Assembly (NCBI RefSeq): GCF_014851395.1
Contig: NW_024041039.1
Coordinates: 7,121,177-7,185,176, forward strand
Reading direction: 5' to 3'
From: Micropterus salmoides
Taxonomy: Eukaryota; Chordata; Actinopteri; Centrarchiformes; Centrarchidae
DNA: 64,000 bases
The notes beneath the pieces were generated by a model, which saw only the letters and a list, made by a program, of their open reading frames with translations, was not told the origin of the DNA and searched no databases. Positions 11,865 to 22,440 of this stretch are shown here, one piece after another. Made by a program: the position numbers and the translations under genes. Positions within the stretch are counted from its first letter, which is position 1. Each line of letters opens with the position of its first letter.

Positions 11865-12556
11865 CTCTGTGAGGCTGTACTTGGGCACAACACTTTGAGT
11901 TTAATGTCAGCATGCTAACATTGCTCACAATGACAATGTAAACATGTTGATGCTTCGCAGGTACAGATGATCACCAAAGTTATTACAATTCATGAATTTA
12001 TCAATACATGAATGTCCCGGAAATCCATCCAATAGCTGTCATGACATTATCTCTCAAAATCACAAATGTCAGCCTCATGGTTGCACAAGAGGAGAAGTCA
12101 GTCACCAAATCACCAAAGTCATTAAAATGTATTGTCTGGGAAGCATGAATGTCTCTACAATTTTTTGTGTCAACCCATCAAGTAGATGTTAAGACATTCC
12201 ACTGGCTAAATTAAGCCTTTACCCTGCTGGTGGTGTTAGATGAAAAGTAAGGGGATCGCCAAAGTAATTAGGATTCATTCAATGTGCACCAGGGACATCT
12301 GTAAAAAAATTATAGACAATCCATCCAAACGTTGCCAAGACATTTCACTAAAAATCAAAAACATCAACCTCACAGTAACACTAGAGGACAGGTCAGGAGA
12401 TCACTAAAGTCATTAGGATTCATCCTCTGGGCACAATGAACGCCTGTGCAAAATATCATGGCAATCCATCCAATAGTTGTCAAGATATATCATTGTTAGA
12501 CTGAATGATGGACAGGCCAAAATCCCCATCCGTGAAGACACACTGCTAGTTTGTAA
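11865..12556 (+). repeat. Modular interspersed repeat, family R1, copy 2 (four tandem modules)
   Basis: The longest R1 copy. The phrase GATCACCAAAGTTATTACAA and its variants starts at 11969, 12108, 12254 and 12399, a period of about 139-146 bases. Each module also carries a form of CAATCCATCCAATAGTTGTC. The 5' part has GTCAGCATGCTAACATTGCT as in copy 1. It lies in the same orientation as the other two copies. No open frame or terminal inverted repeat is visible. Confidence 0.72.
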
Positions 12557-13719
12557 ATGTTTTTAGTGAATTAAGCACAGTCTTTATGTTAATTTAGACA
12601 AGTATGAGAGGCCAAAGCTCTCCAAATGAACCAACACCAGTGAAGTTAATGTAGGTGAAGTGATCTTAGGCCTACATGAAACCTTGACTGCACGACATTG
12701 ATTAAAATAATAATGATAAAAGAATATAATTCAGAAACTAAATAAGTGACTATATTAAAATTATTTGCTGATATCTTGTTTTTAAAAAATTCCGAGGACA
12801 GGGTCCAGCACTATATGACTGTGTACTGAGGAATTAATCAAGGCTCTTTCACATACACCTGGGCCTGAACAAGTCATCTGTCCTAAAGCATGGACACAGA
12901 GCCCATTACAGGGCATAGCTGACAGCATACTTAACTACATCCACCCTGTCAGCTGCTGTACCATGCCAAGAAGCAAGAGCAGGGTGTTGTACAAGATGAC
13001 AATGATCCTGACCACTGGTTGTCAACAAGACGTCCTATTATCCCCTACTCTCATAATGTTATACCCGTCTTTAGTTATAGTAATGCGCTGCTCAAGCGCA
13101 CAAAGCAGAACAGGTGTTTACATCTGTTATTTGTCAATGTTGAGATTGACTGGGACAAAAAAGGGGCTTAATAACTGTTGTAGACCACAATGTTGGTAGA
13201 AAAATACACTTGAAATGTCACCGGCTTGTGAGTAAAACCGTCTGTCGGGAGGAGAGAGACAGGAGTGAGGATGTTTTCTTAAATTTGCTATTTTCTGTTG
13301 TGCCAGTAAATCCAGGGCTTGACAAAAAAAATAAAAAGTCTAATATCAGCTTAGATGTAATTGTTGCCAATTTTCTCAGTTAGAGAACAATCTGGGGAAA
13401 CCAGGCTATTTGTTTCATCTATTGTCTGGGTGTTTTCATTCTGACCTTTAAAATCCTTACTCTTGTGTGAGCACAATCTGTAATCTTTACTGTTGATTAC
13501 TTGTAATGTATGGGGTGTTGGAACTGAAACTTTCTCCCACAGCAAGCCTATGGACTAGAGTGCCAGCTAAAATGTAAAATACATACAACTGTACTAAGAC
13601 TGAACTAAATAGTGAGTTAGGGGCAAATAACTACTTTTAATATTGTGCTTGTTCAGTCTAAAATACTACAAAAACAGTCCAAGAGTAGGGGACAGTCAAC
13701 CTATGCAACCATCCATCTG
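12557..13719. other. Non-coding, nothing recognised
   Basis: AT-rich single-copy-looking DNA. No gene or repeat can be supported here. Confidence 0.45.
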
Positions 13720-14010
13720 TCCAGTTCAGGATGTGGTGGTAGCAGGGCAAAGTGAGCAGCCCAGACTTCCTTTTTTTCCAGTAACATGCTCCTGCTTGTG
13801 GTATCCCAAAGTCATCCTGGGCCTGCTGGGAGATGTAATCATGCCTCAAACACAGTTAAATGGAGGATGCCCAGGGGACATCCTTTCCAAGGACCCAAAC
13901 TGGTGTCATGGAGCAGCCACTCGCTACCGAGATTCTCCTGAATTTGTTGAACTCCTCACTTATCACATAAATAAACAACTGTAGCCACCTTGCAGAAACA
14001 TTCTATCTCA
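13720..14010. repeat. Decayed non-LTR retrotransposon-related fragment
   Basis: Phrases such as CAGCCCAGACTTCC, a TCATCCTGGGCCTGCTGGGA region and ATGCCCAGGGGACATCCTTT, followed by TTGAACTCCTCACTTATCAC, match in order a repeat that is very common in fish genomes and associated with LINE sequence (from memory). The copy is highly diverged with several gaps. No usable reading frame remains. Confidence 0.5.
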
Positions 14011-14780
14011 ATATCATGTGGCTGTGATCCTACTTTTATGGCTTCGAAGCTTATAACAGGTGTGAGTATCAGACTGAGGTTGACCAGTAAATTGAGTGCT
14101 TTCCTTTCCAACTCACAGCTTTCTTGACCAGGCGCATTCTGATGTAAAGCCAGTACAGTCAGTTCCCCTAACCAGTGTTAAATCTCCTAGTCTCCCATTT
14201 GGCGGCAAACTACCCCAATACACTTTGAAGATATAAAGTGTGATTAAACCAAATTAAACTAACATCATCTGAAAATATGCCATCAAACTGGGCACTATCT
14301 AGGCTTATACAGCTCATCTAGCATCTCACACTGGATACCTTGATGAACATGGTGATATACTTTTTCAAATCCACAAAAAACAAAGCACTAGAATAGCAAA
14401 TCCAAACAAAATTGGAACACTTTAAAAAGCTAGTCTAGTGCTTTGTACTAAGGGCAATCTGACTCCTTCTAAAGCTGTGGTCCAATACTCACCTGCAATC
14501 TCATTTCCAGGACAGCGGCACAGATTTTCCAAGAATAAGTAATGTGAATCCTCATACCTTAGTGTCAATTCATGGGTATAGTTCCCAAAATCCATGTGAC
14601 AATGAGGAGACTTGACAACTACTATGCCACAGAGGAGCTTTGTGACTATAAAGAAATAATAATTTTCAAAATCTAAATGATTGCTAACCCCTATTGTTTC
14701 ATTCATTTCTGACCCCTTGTCGTTGATTATGTCAAACAGAATTCCATTTCTCGAGTCACAGAAAAGCTTTAAAAAATATA
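14011..14780. other. Non-coding, left flank of the Tc1-type element
   Basis: Unremarkable AT-rich text up to the TA target site at 14779-14780. Open frames here run into the transposon end and have no gene-like content. Confidence 0.45.
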
Positions 14781-14808
14781 CACTGCTCAAAAAAATAAAG
14801 GGAACACT
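14781..14808 (+). repeat. Left terminal inverted repeat of the Tc1-type element
   Basis: 28 bases, CACTGCTCAAAAAAATAAAG plus GGAACACT, an exact reverse complement of 16319-16346. The preceding TA is the target site. Confidence 0.95.
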
Positions 14809-15077
14809 TAAACAACACAATGTAACTCCAAGTCAATCACACTCCTGTGAAATCAAACTGTCCACTTAGGAAGCAACACTGATTGACAATCAATTTCACA
14901 TGCTGTTTTGCAAATGGAATAGACAACAGGTGGAAATTATAGGCAATTAGCAAGACACCCCCAATAAAGGAGTGGTTCTGCAGGTGGTGACCACAGACCC
15001 CTTCTCAGTTCCTATGCTTCCTGGCTGATGTTTTGGTCACTTTTCAATGCTGGCGGTGCTCTCACTCTAGTGGTAGC

Positions 15078-16110
15078 ATGAGACGGAGTCTACAACCCAC
15101 ACAAGTGGCTCAGGTAGTGCAGCTCATCCAGGATGGCACATCAATGCGAGCTGTGGCAACAAGGTTTGCTGTGTCTGTCAGCATAGTGTCCAGAGCATGG
15201 AGGCGCTACCAGGAGACAGGCCAGTACATCAGGAGACGTGGAGGAGGCCGTAGGAGGGCAACAACCCAGCAGCAGGACCGCTACCTCCGCCTTTGTGCAA
15301 GGAGGAGCAGGAGGAGCACTGCCAGAGCCCTGCAAAATGACCTCCAGCAAGCCACAAATGTGCATGTGTCTGCTCAAAGGGTCAGAAACAGACTCCATGA
15401 GGGTAGGGCCCGACGTCCACAGGTGGGGGTTGTGCTTACAGCCCAATACCGTGCAGGATGTTTGGCATTTGCCAGAGAACACCAAGATTGGCAAATTCGC
15501 CACTGGCGCCCTGTGCTCTTCACAGATGAAAGCAGGTTCACACTGAGCACATGTGACAGACGTGACAGAGTCTGGAGACGCCGTGGAGAACGTTCTGCTG
15601 CCTGCAACATCCTCCAGCATGACCGGTTTGGCGGTGGGTCAGTAATGGTGCGGGGTGGCATTTCTTTGGGGGGCCGCACAGCCCTCCATGTGCTCGCCAG
15701 AGGTAGCCTGACTGCCATTAGGTACCGAGATGAGATCCTCAGACCCCTTTGTGAGACCATATGCTGGTGCGGTTGGCCCTGGGTTCCTCCTAATGCAAGA
15801 CAATGCTAGACCTCATGTGGCTGGAGTGTGTCAGCAGTTCCTGCAAGAGGAAGGCATTGATGCTATGCACTGGCGTTCCCCAGACCTGAATCCAATTGAG
15901 CACATCTGGGACATCATGTCTCGCTCCATCCACCAACGTCACGTTGCACCACAGACTGTCCAGGAGTTGGCGGATGCTTTAGTCCAGGTCTGGGAGGAGA
16001 TCCCTCAGGAGACCACCCGCCACCTCATCAGGAGCCCAGGCGTTGTAGGGAGGTCATACAGGCACGTAGAGGCCACACACACTACTGAGCCTCATTTTGA
16101 CTTGTTTTAA
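15078..16110 (+). pseudogene. Tc1-type DDE transposase, frameshifted
   Basis: Transposase that would excise and integrate the surrounding element. ATG at 15078 gives the usual MRRSLQPTQ start; an in-frame ATG at 15033 is less likely. Residues 7-50 form a helix-turn-helix (SMRAVATRFAVSVSIVSRAW), followed by a GRPR-like basic patch (GGGRRRATTQQQ). The first catalytic Asp is D150 in FTDESRF (15525-15527). The frame breaks at a TTT run (15748-15750), where one extra T throws the reading into a stop at 15807-15809. Shifting frame recovers QDNARPH with the second Asp (15799-15801) and SPDLNPIEHIW with the Glu (15898-15900). Only 32 residues separate that Asp and Glu, against the 34 usual for Tc1, which implies a six-base deletion near 15873. 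The tail after about 16030 reads unlike the family and is probably shifted again. Not expected to make active enzyme. Confidence 0.93.
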
Positions 16111-16318
16111 GGACATTACATCAAAGTTGGATCGGCCTGTAGTGTGGTTTTCCACTTTGATTTTGAGTATGACTCCAAATCCAGACCTCCATGGGTTGAT
16201 AAATTTGATTTCCATTGATAATTTTTGTGTGATTTTGTTGTCAGCACATTCAACTATGTAAAGAAAGGAGTATTTAATGAGATTATTTCATTTATTCAGA
16301 TCTAGGATGTGTTATTTT

Positions 16319-16346
16319 AGTGTTCCCTTTATTTTTTTGAGCAGTG
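16319..16346 (-). repeat. Right terminal inverted repeat of the Tc1-type element
   Basis: Exact reverse complement of 14781-14808, followed by the TA target duplicate at 16347-16348. Confidence 0.95.
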
Positions 16347-16348
16347 TA

Positions 16349-17969
16349 TTTGCTGTTACCTGAAACTTCACCTCAATAGACACTCCGTCCTCAAGCCACT
16401 CAACACCCACATTAAAATTTTTGTAACTCATGTAGAAAAAGACTTCCTATCCTGCCTGTCCTGCAGGGAGTTGTTTTTGCAAACCATGCTAGGAAAACAT
16501 CCTCCTGCACCTTGCTTCCATCACTGTGCAAGTTCTTGGGTTTCCACTATGACAACATCCAAGCGCTGTGTGGCCTCAGCATCTTTAATGACCACGGTTT
16601 GAAAAACTCTCAACCTCTCCAACCTCTCAAAATAGATTGTTTGTACAGTAGATTTGGTTCACAGTCTGAGTACATCTGGGAATTTATAATAAACCCTACT
16701 GGTGTTGTTTTTCTTCCTAGCACATTTCACTGGAGTACATTGTTGTTTTCTGGCATAGAGTTTTGCCATATTACTAATGGCATTTTTATTTTGCCGCATC
16801 ATTCTTTCCCTACTGTCCTCTGAAGACAAAAAGCTATAAAATGTGATTGGAACACAGTTGGAGGCTCTTTGAAAAAAAATTGGGGATTTAAGCTCCTTAT
16901 TTCTCTCCAGTTCTTACTAAATACAAATGCCAAAATAGCTACACATCCCCTCCCCTTTCTGTATCCTCTTCTTTCTCTTACAAGAACACACTGAGGTATG
17001 AATACGCACAGAAAACAAAATGAACAGAGCTACAATTGCTTCACATGCACAACACACACAAATTGTGTATTGCATATCAATATCACATGTATAGTGTCTT
17101 GATTCTCTCATACAACCAAAGGTCTTGTTGTCAAACTACTTTTTTATACTTTTTTAGCATAAAGTAAGTGCATAAAAATATGATTATCAACACTTATATA
17201 CACAAATACTCACATGCCCCGAACAGACTCTTTGGTGAAGTCTCACCTCTTCACTTCACCTCCCCAGGGTAGTCTTTTGTGTGGTGTGTTTGTGTCTTCC
17301 TGTGTGTGTGGCTGAGAGAGAGGGAGCAGTGTGTGCGTTCATTTGTGAGTTTCTATGTTTACTAGCGTTGGTTGAGAATTACATTCTTTAACTGCAAATG
17401 TGTGTCTTCCTGTCAGCATCCTACCTGTGTTTGTCTATTTACAGCACTTGTGAGTGAGCACACTCTTACACAAATATTTGTGTACACACATTTTTTTCTG
17501 AGGGCAGAAATAATCTTATTGTTTTAGTTAATCCCAAGTGGGCAGAGCTACAGACAAAGCTTCTCTGAATACTTGCAACTGGAAAACTTGAGTGACAAAG
17601 AGGGAACTTCTCCTTCAATTCTTCATTCATTCATTCATTCATCATAGCCATAAGATTTATTATCAAGTAAGGTCACTAGTTTAAAGTTTACTTTAGCTCC
17701 AGACTAATCTACACTAACTAGCTAATCTTAAATAATTTCTAATGGCTAAATTTAATTTTCGGTACCACTTTAAAGTTGCTTTGCCAGAAAATCTGTATTT
17801 ATAGCTCCACCCAGAAAACCTCTGGTAGACAGATGTATGAGAAATGAATGGAAAACAAACTAGAATGAATTAGTAAATAAACATAGATACCAAACAAACA
17901 AACGTAGATACCACCAATGGCAAGGGTTACTGAACGGTTTAATAACTATGAAAATTATATGAATCATAT
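16349..17969. other. Non-coding with a short ATTC microsatellite
   Basis: No gene supported. GT-rich plus-strand text lies at about 17275-17340, and an ATTC/CATT tetranucleotide repeat of five to six units at about 17622-17642. Confidence 0.5.
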
Positions 17970-18210
17970 TCTATGGCCTTCAACAGACCTCAACCCAACT
18001 CAAAACCTATGGGAGAATTTAGACTGATGTGTTAGACAGTGCTCGGCAGCACCATCATCAAAACGTCGTCTTTTTGAAGAATGGTGTTGATATCTCCAGT
18101 AGAGTTCTTGAGACCTGTAGAATCTATTCCAAGGCTATATCTGAAGGCTTGCAATGGCCCAAGACTAACTAAGGTACTTTGTTTGTTTTTCATTCATTTT
18201 TCACCCATCT
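17970..18210 (+). pseudogene. Degenerate 3' end of a second Tc1/mariner-type transposase
   Basis: At 17974-18021 one frame reads WPSTDLNPTQNLWENF, a decayed form of the WPxxSPDLNPIENLW block that carries the third catalytic residue of Tc1 transposases; here Ile-Glu has become Thr-Gln. An in-frame TAG follows within a few codons. Downstream text (a GTAGAATCTATTCCAAGGC stretch and AAGGTACTTTGTTTGTTTTT) resembles the C-terminus and 3' UTR of a Tc1-like family different from the complete element at 14781. No terminal inverted repeat was found. An old, 5'-truncated relic. Confidence 0.68.
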
Positions 18211-18400
18211 ATACAATATATATTTTTCAGTAACCTCTGAGTTGTTTTGCACAAGTGTGGTGCAAATATTCTTACAGTTCACCGCAATTTCGCTAGTTCT
18301 TCTTAGCCTGGCTCCAGACCTCTACATCACTGCCCACATCTCAGATTGCATTAGAAGGGGAACATCATCTACCCACATAGCCTACATAGCTAGCGTGCAT

Positions 18401-18515
18401 GGGCGCCCTTGTGGCCTAGCGTTTAATCGCACAGACATTTATTTGGATGTTCTCTCTCCACTCATTTCTTGTCATATTTGTGCTGTTGATTATCTAATAA
18501 AAGGTATAAAGGAAA
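18401..18515 (+). repeat. Truncated tRNA-derived SINE
   Basis: It starts GGGCGCCCTTGTGGCCTAGC with an A-box-like GTGGCCTAGCGTTTAATCG, has lost the B-box region, and ends with CTCATTTCTTGTCAT and TATCTAATAAAAGGTATAAA. The tail resembles that of the SINE at 42189-42361. Confidence 0.62.
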
Positions 18516-18856
18516 GTTAACCATCTGGCTTCATACACAAAAAGTAGTTACTGATAAATGGTGGTATGTGTGAATGAAATCTTTGCAAATTGTAAAAAGA
18601 AATAACTCTTAAATAGACATATTTCAAAGCAAAACAAAATAGCTCCCCTCCCAACAAGAAATCAGCTAACATAAGCAAAACGCCAGGCTGAATTAGTCAA
18701 AGTCTAAGAAATGGTAATTTAGACTGATCATCAGGCTAAATTCTTGTGTTCAATTATACAATAAAAGAAGTACCTTTGATGGAAAATAAATATACTGTAT
18801 GAGCAGTTGTGGTAACAATTGTTTCCTTTGATTTGAGGTGGAATAATATCACGGCA

Positions 18857-18991
18857 GAATTTCGAGCATTCAAAATGTCAGAGGCACAGTTTGAGGTCCT
18901 GCTGGAAATGCTACTCCAACACCTCAGGAGGCAGCGTAGTAAATAGCATGACCCAATAAAGCCAGAGCCACACTTGGCAGTGTGCTTAAGG
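18857..18991 (+). pseudogene. PIF/Harbinger transposase N-terminal fragment with in-frame stop
   Basis: One frame reads EFRAFKMSEAQFEVLLEML, then QHLRRQRSK, a TAG stop at 18944-18946, and HDPIKPEPHLAVCLR. This follows the F..FRMS..QF..LL..v.p.I.r.dT..R..I...erLaicLR block near the N-terminus of HARBI1-type transposases. The DDE core is not found downstream, so this is a short relic. It is separate from the Harbinger element at 27136-28037, which carries a different part of the protein. Confidence 0.72.
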
Positions 18992-21248
18992 TGGGTATTT
19001 TCATCTAATGTGGGCTAAAGGCTTACGCTGTATGTCTCTGTTGATTTACAGTGCTATGCAGTAAACAATGCTATTAGACTGAAACCAATGTGATACATGC
19101 ACAATCACAAAAAAATTGATTGTATTGATTATTGGGTATTATTATATACACTATGAGTTTAGTAATAGTTATTCTCACACCATGTTCTTTTTCCTCCATG
19201 CTCTGTCCATGGTGCTGAATCTGGAGCAGACAGAAACTCTCACTAGAAATCGTTTGTACAATATTAGATGGACATATAAACAGTATTGGTCAAGTTAATG
19301 GAAAAAGAAAATTACTAAATCCAGCTCCATTTAAGTTACCTCCACACCCACACGACACATCTTCGGTATTCATCTCATACTTATAGTAGACTTTTATAAC
19401 CATTTTCAACCTTGGTAGGACAAAGCACTGCCTCCCATTCACCCATTCCAACACTAAAACACCAATGGCACTGATGTTTAGCTCTCTGCCTGATTGTAAA
19501 GCATGTGTCTGCCTGTGCTTGTACATGTGCCCAGGTCAGATACAGTGGCCAGATGAGGACACGCTGATTGCAAGCCTGGGCTATGAATGCATCACTTACC
19601 CCCAATTATAACTTTTATAAAGAGCTCTCCAATTGTATATTTTAACCTGGAGGGCACAGGTCAGCAGACAATTAGATTGGTGGAAAAATGTTTCATTGAG
19701 AGTGAAAAACTAACCTTGAAACTGACAAATGGAACTCTTTCTTTTTTTCAGTGATATGGTTCCAAGCCTTCATGACACCGGCGTCATTACCGAGTTACGT
19801 TATCGTTTTTGTTCTCTGCTGTAGATGCCCTCACTGGCCAAGAATCTACTCTGCATTAATTACTGATTGTGGATGCATGCTAATTAACTGCATTGTTCCA
19901 AAAGATAAAAATAGACAGGGCTTTTATGTTAGCGCTTGGCAAGGTTCTGTGGTCACACACTCCTTGGGAGATGACCCGTGATGAGCAAGGAGGTGAGTTG
20001 ATGTTTCATTATGTAAGGCAGCAGATTAGAAGACGCACCACTGGTTTTTGGCGTACCCTTATCTAAGTTAGGAGAGCATTACGCTCCATATGAGATCAGG
20101 ATGAAATGATAATGTGTATTGACAGATTCACTCCTGTCTCCTTCCATCTCTCTCTCTAGCTACCTTCCGCTCTGTCACACTTTCACGGCAATATTATTCT
20201 GCATGAACAAATTATCGTTCTGAATCTCTTGGCTACATCCAATAGAATAAGTTTGTGCTTTGGCTGGGTTTAATGTCGCTGTGCAAGAGTGACTTTGAAA
20301 TAAAATTTTGGCCAATTTCTACTCTATTCTTTTGCCACTGCTGATGCTGTTTATATCAGTATTCTCCTGCTGATATGGCCGAGTGAGCGGAGGGCATCAC
20401 AATATTAATATGGTCCTTGTCACTTTGAGGAGAGCTTTCTCAGTTTAGCTCTCTGGTCATGAGTTTGGAGCCAGAGGCATGTTTTTAATGAGGAAGAGGG
20501 ACACTGTGACACTGGCGAGCTGACCTGATACAAGCCAGGACCGAGCCAGTATGCTGTCCTACTGTTCTGTATGTACACACTCAATGACACATAGATACTT
20601 AAACCCACATACACTGAAACCCACATACACGAATAATACACAAGCCCTGCAGAGACGGATCAAGTCAGACATAAATGACTAGCTTGGCTCTCTTTGTGTC
20701 AGAAACAATTTGAAGTGCCTACTGTAGACTGCCAACACACAGAGAAGCTCCTCCATGTTCACTCACATGAACATGCCGAGAGCCTTCATCTGCACCAGTG
20801 TTTCACTTGGAAATTGTTTGTTGCCGGGGTCGAAAAGACCTTGAAATGGCATTTTAGACCACTGGACATGGGCGAAAAAAAAGCTACTTTTGTGAAATGA
20901 CAAAAGTATATGAGACTACTTTACTACTGCTGATGTGATTAGATGCTACATTGATTGGTCTAAAATGAATCAAAATCAATGACCAATCAAGCAAGATTGC
21001 GAAACATTTTTTTCAGCCTCTTAAATGTGAATTGCTCTTTTTCTCCTGTTTTATATACTTGCAAAATACATTTTGGGGGGTTTGGGCAATTTGAAGATCT
21101 CAACCTTATACTGGAAAAGGGAAATAGTGATGAATATGTTTCACTATTTTGTAATATTTCATAAACTAAAACAATTGGAAACATAATTGTCTGATTAAAC
21201 AATATTTATCATAATCATTACTGCAGTCTTCAGGATATATTTGGATTA
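18992..21248. other. Non-coding; possible regulatory block at about 19750-20110
   Basis: No gene supported. The block at about 19750-20110 holds clustered homeodomain-type motifs (GCATTAATTACTGATTGTGG, ATGCTAATTAACTGCATTG) in otherwise ordinary DNA. Position within a probable developmental-gene intron makes an enhancer possible, but this is only inference. Confidence 0.35.
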
Positions 21249-21540
21249 GGGGGGTGGCTGTGGCTCAGGATATACTTGTTGACTAGTCAAAAGAGGTCAG
21301 TGGTTCGATCCCTGGCTCTGCCAGTCCACATGTTGAAGTATCCTTGGGCAAGATACTGAATACCACATTGCTCCAGGAGGCTGTGCCAATGTTTGAATGT
21401 GTGTGAATGATTAGCTCCTTTCTGATGTGCAGTTGGCACCTTGCATGGCAGCCACTGCAGTGTATGAATGGGGTGAATGTGACATGTATTGTAAAGCACT
21501 TTGAGTGGTAGGAAGACTAGAATGGCACTATATTTAACAC
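21249..21540 (+). repeat. tRNA-derived SINE, copy 2
   Basis: Same family as 4614-4897. An A-box-like GTGGCTCAGGATATACTTG and an intact B box GGTTCGATCCC (21302-21312) form the RNA polymerase III promoter. The shared body CCTTGGGCAAGATACTGAAT and GTTGGCACCTTGCATGGCAG follow, then a tail AAAGCACTTTGAGTGGT. Better preserved than copy 1. Confidence 0.85.
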
Positions 21541-21554
21541 TGTCTACATGACAC

Positions 21555-22152
21555 TAAGGGTGGTAAATTGGACAATGATACATTGTTTAAATTTTCCAAC
21601 TAGACCGGTTTGCTTTCACAAAGGAAAAACTCAAATGGTCCAGAAACTGTATAAAAAAAAATAAATGTACAGAAATATGTTGGCGGGTAAAAAGACAACA
21701 AATGGCTCCAAATTTCTACCTTCTACCTATCAAACATCATAGAGCACGGTAAGGTCCGTGTTGGTCTTTGCAGCACATATCAGCAGACTTAGGAGAGCCG
21801 CACACATGAATGTCTCGTAAGACAGTGGGTATTGAATAATTTAATAATGCAGGACGTCACTCAGACGGTTTGATCACAGATCATCCCACATTTTGTTTGT
21901 ATCGGCCATACTAAGTGGACCACTGAACAAAGTGGGCCCCGATTGCAAACATCAAAAAGTCGCAAGTTGGCCAATGCAAATAGGCTAGTAAAGGATAAAA
22001 GCAGGCTATGCTAACATAAGACATATCTATTTCCTTGAATTAATTAATAAATGCATATATGGCCCTATATGCTACATACATAAAAAATTCAATTTTTCAA
22101 AAGGTATTGGATTCAACCAAACTAACCAAGGCTGGTGTGAACCCGCCCTAAG
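21555..22152. repeat. Decayed DNA-transposon-like repeat
   Basis: CGGTTTGCTTTCACAAAGGA near the left and GGCTGGTGTGAACCCGCCCT near the right resemble the subterminal text of a common fish DNA element that mentions no gene of its own. Boundaries are uncertain and no clean terminal repeat can be aligned by eye. Confidence 0.32.
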
Positions 22153-22440
22153 GGTCAGTACATTTTGCTAAGTACTTACATACTGTTTTGTTGGTAAAGG
22201 ATCTGTATAATTCACATTATCTCATTCTATGGCAGTTATCATGAATATATATGCGAGGATTAAACTAATTTGAGAAAGTCTGTCATTAAATATGTGAGTC
22301 TTCACAGTCAGGTATTATATCGCGATGTCTTGCTTGTTTCAGGCTTTTGTTAGCCATCATTGATGAGAATTTAATCCCAACATAAATGCAGAGAGTGAAC
22401 ATAGTATACAAGTCTTCGAGGGTATGAAGAACCTAACCAA

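Larger units (their letters stand above)
14781..16346 (+). mobile_element. Full-length Tc1-type DNA transposon (1566 bp)
   Basis: The element is bounded by perfect 28-bp terminal inverted repeats beginning CACTGCTCAAAAAAATAAAG and flanked on both sides by TA (14779-14780 and 16347-16348), the duplicated target of Tc1/mariner elements. It encodes one transposase on the plus strand with about 300 bases of left and 240 bases of right non-coding sequence. Closely similar elements are widespread in teleosts, and lateral transfers of Tc1 elements involving fish and lampreys have been published. Perfect ends and a nearly continuous frame indicate a fairly recent insertion. Confidence 0.95.

Noticed and set aside
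14422..14869. Open frames running into the left end of the Tc1-type element
   Set aside because: They cross the transposon boundary and are fortuitous.
19751..19981. Plus-strand open frame following a T-rich AG, which looks like an exon
   Set aside because: It lies on the opposite strand to the only gene, its peptide has no recognisable domain, and it overlaps the candidate regulatory block.
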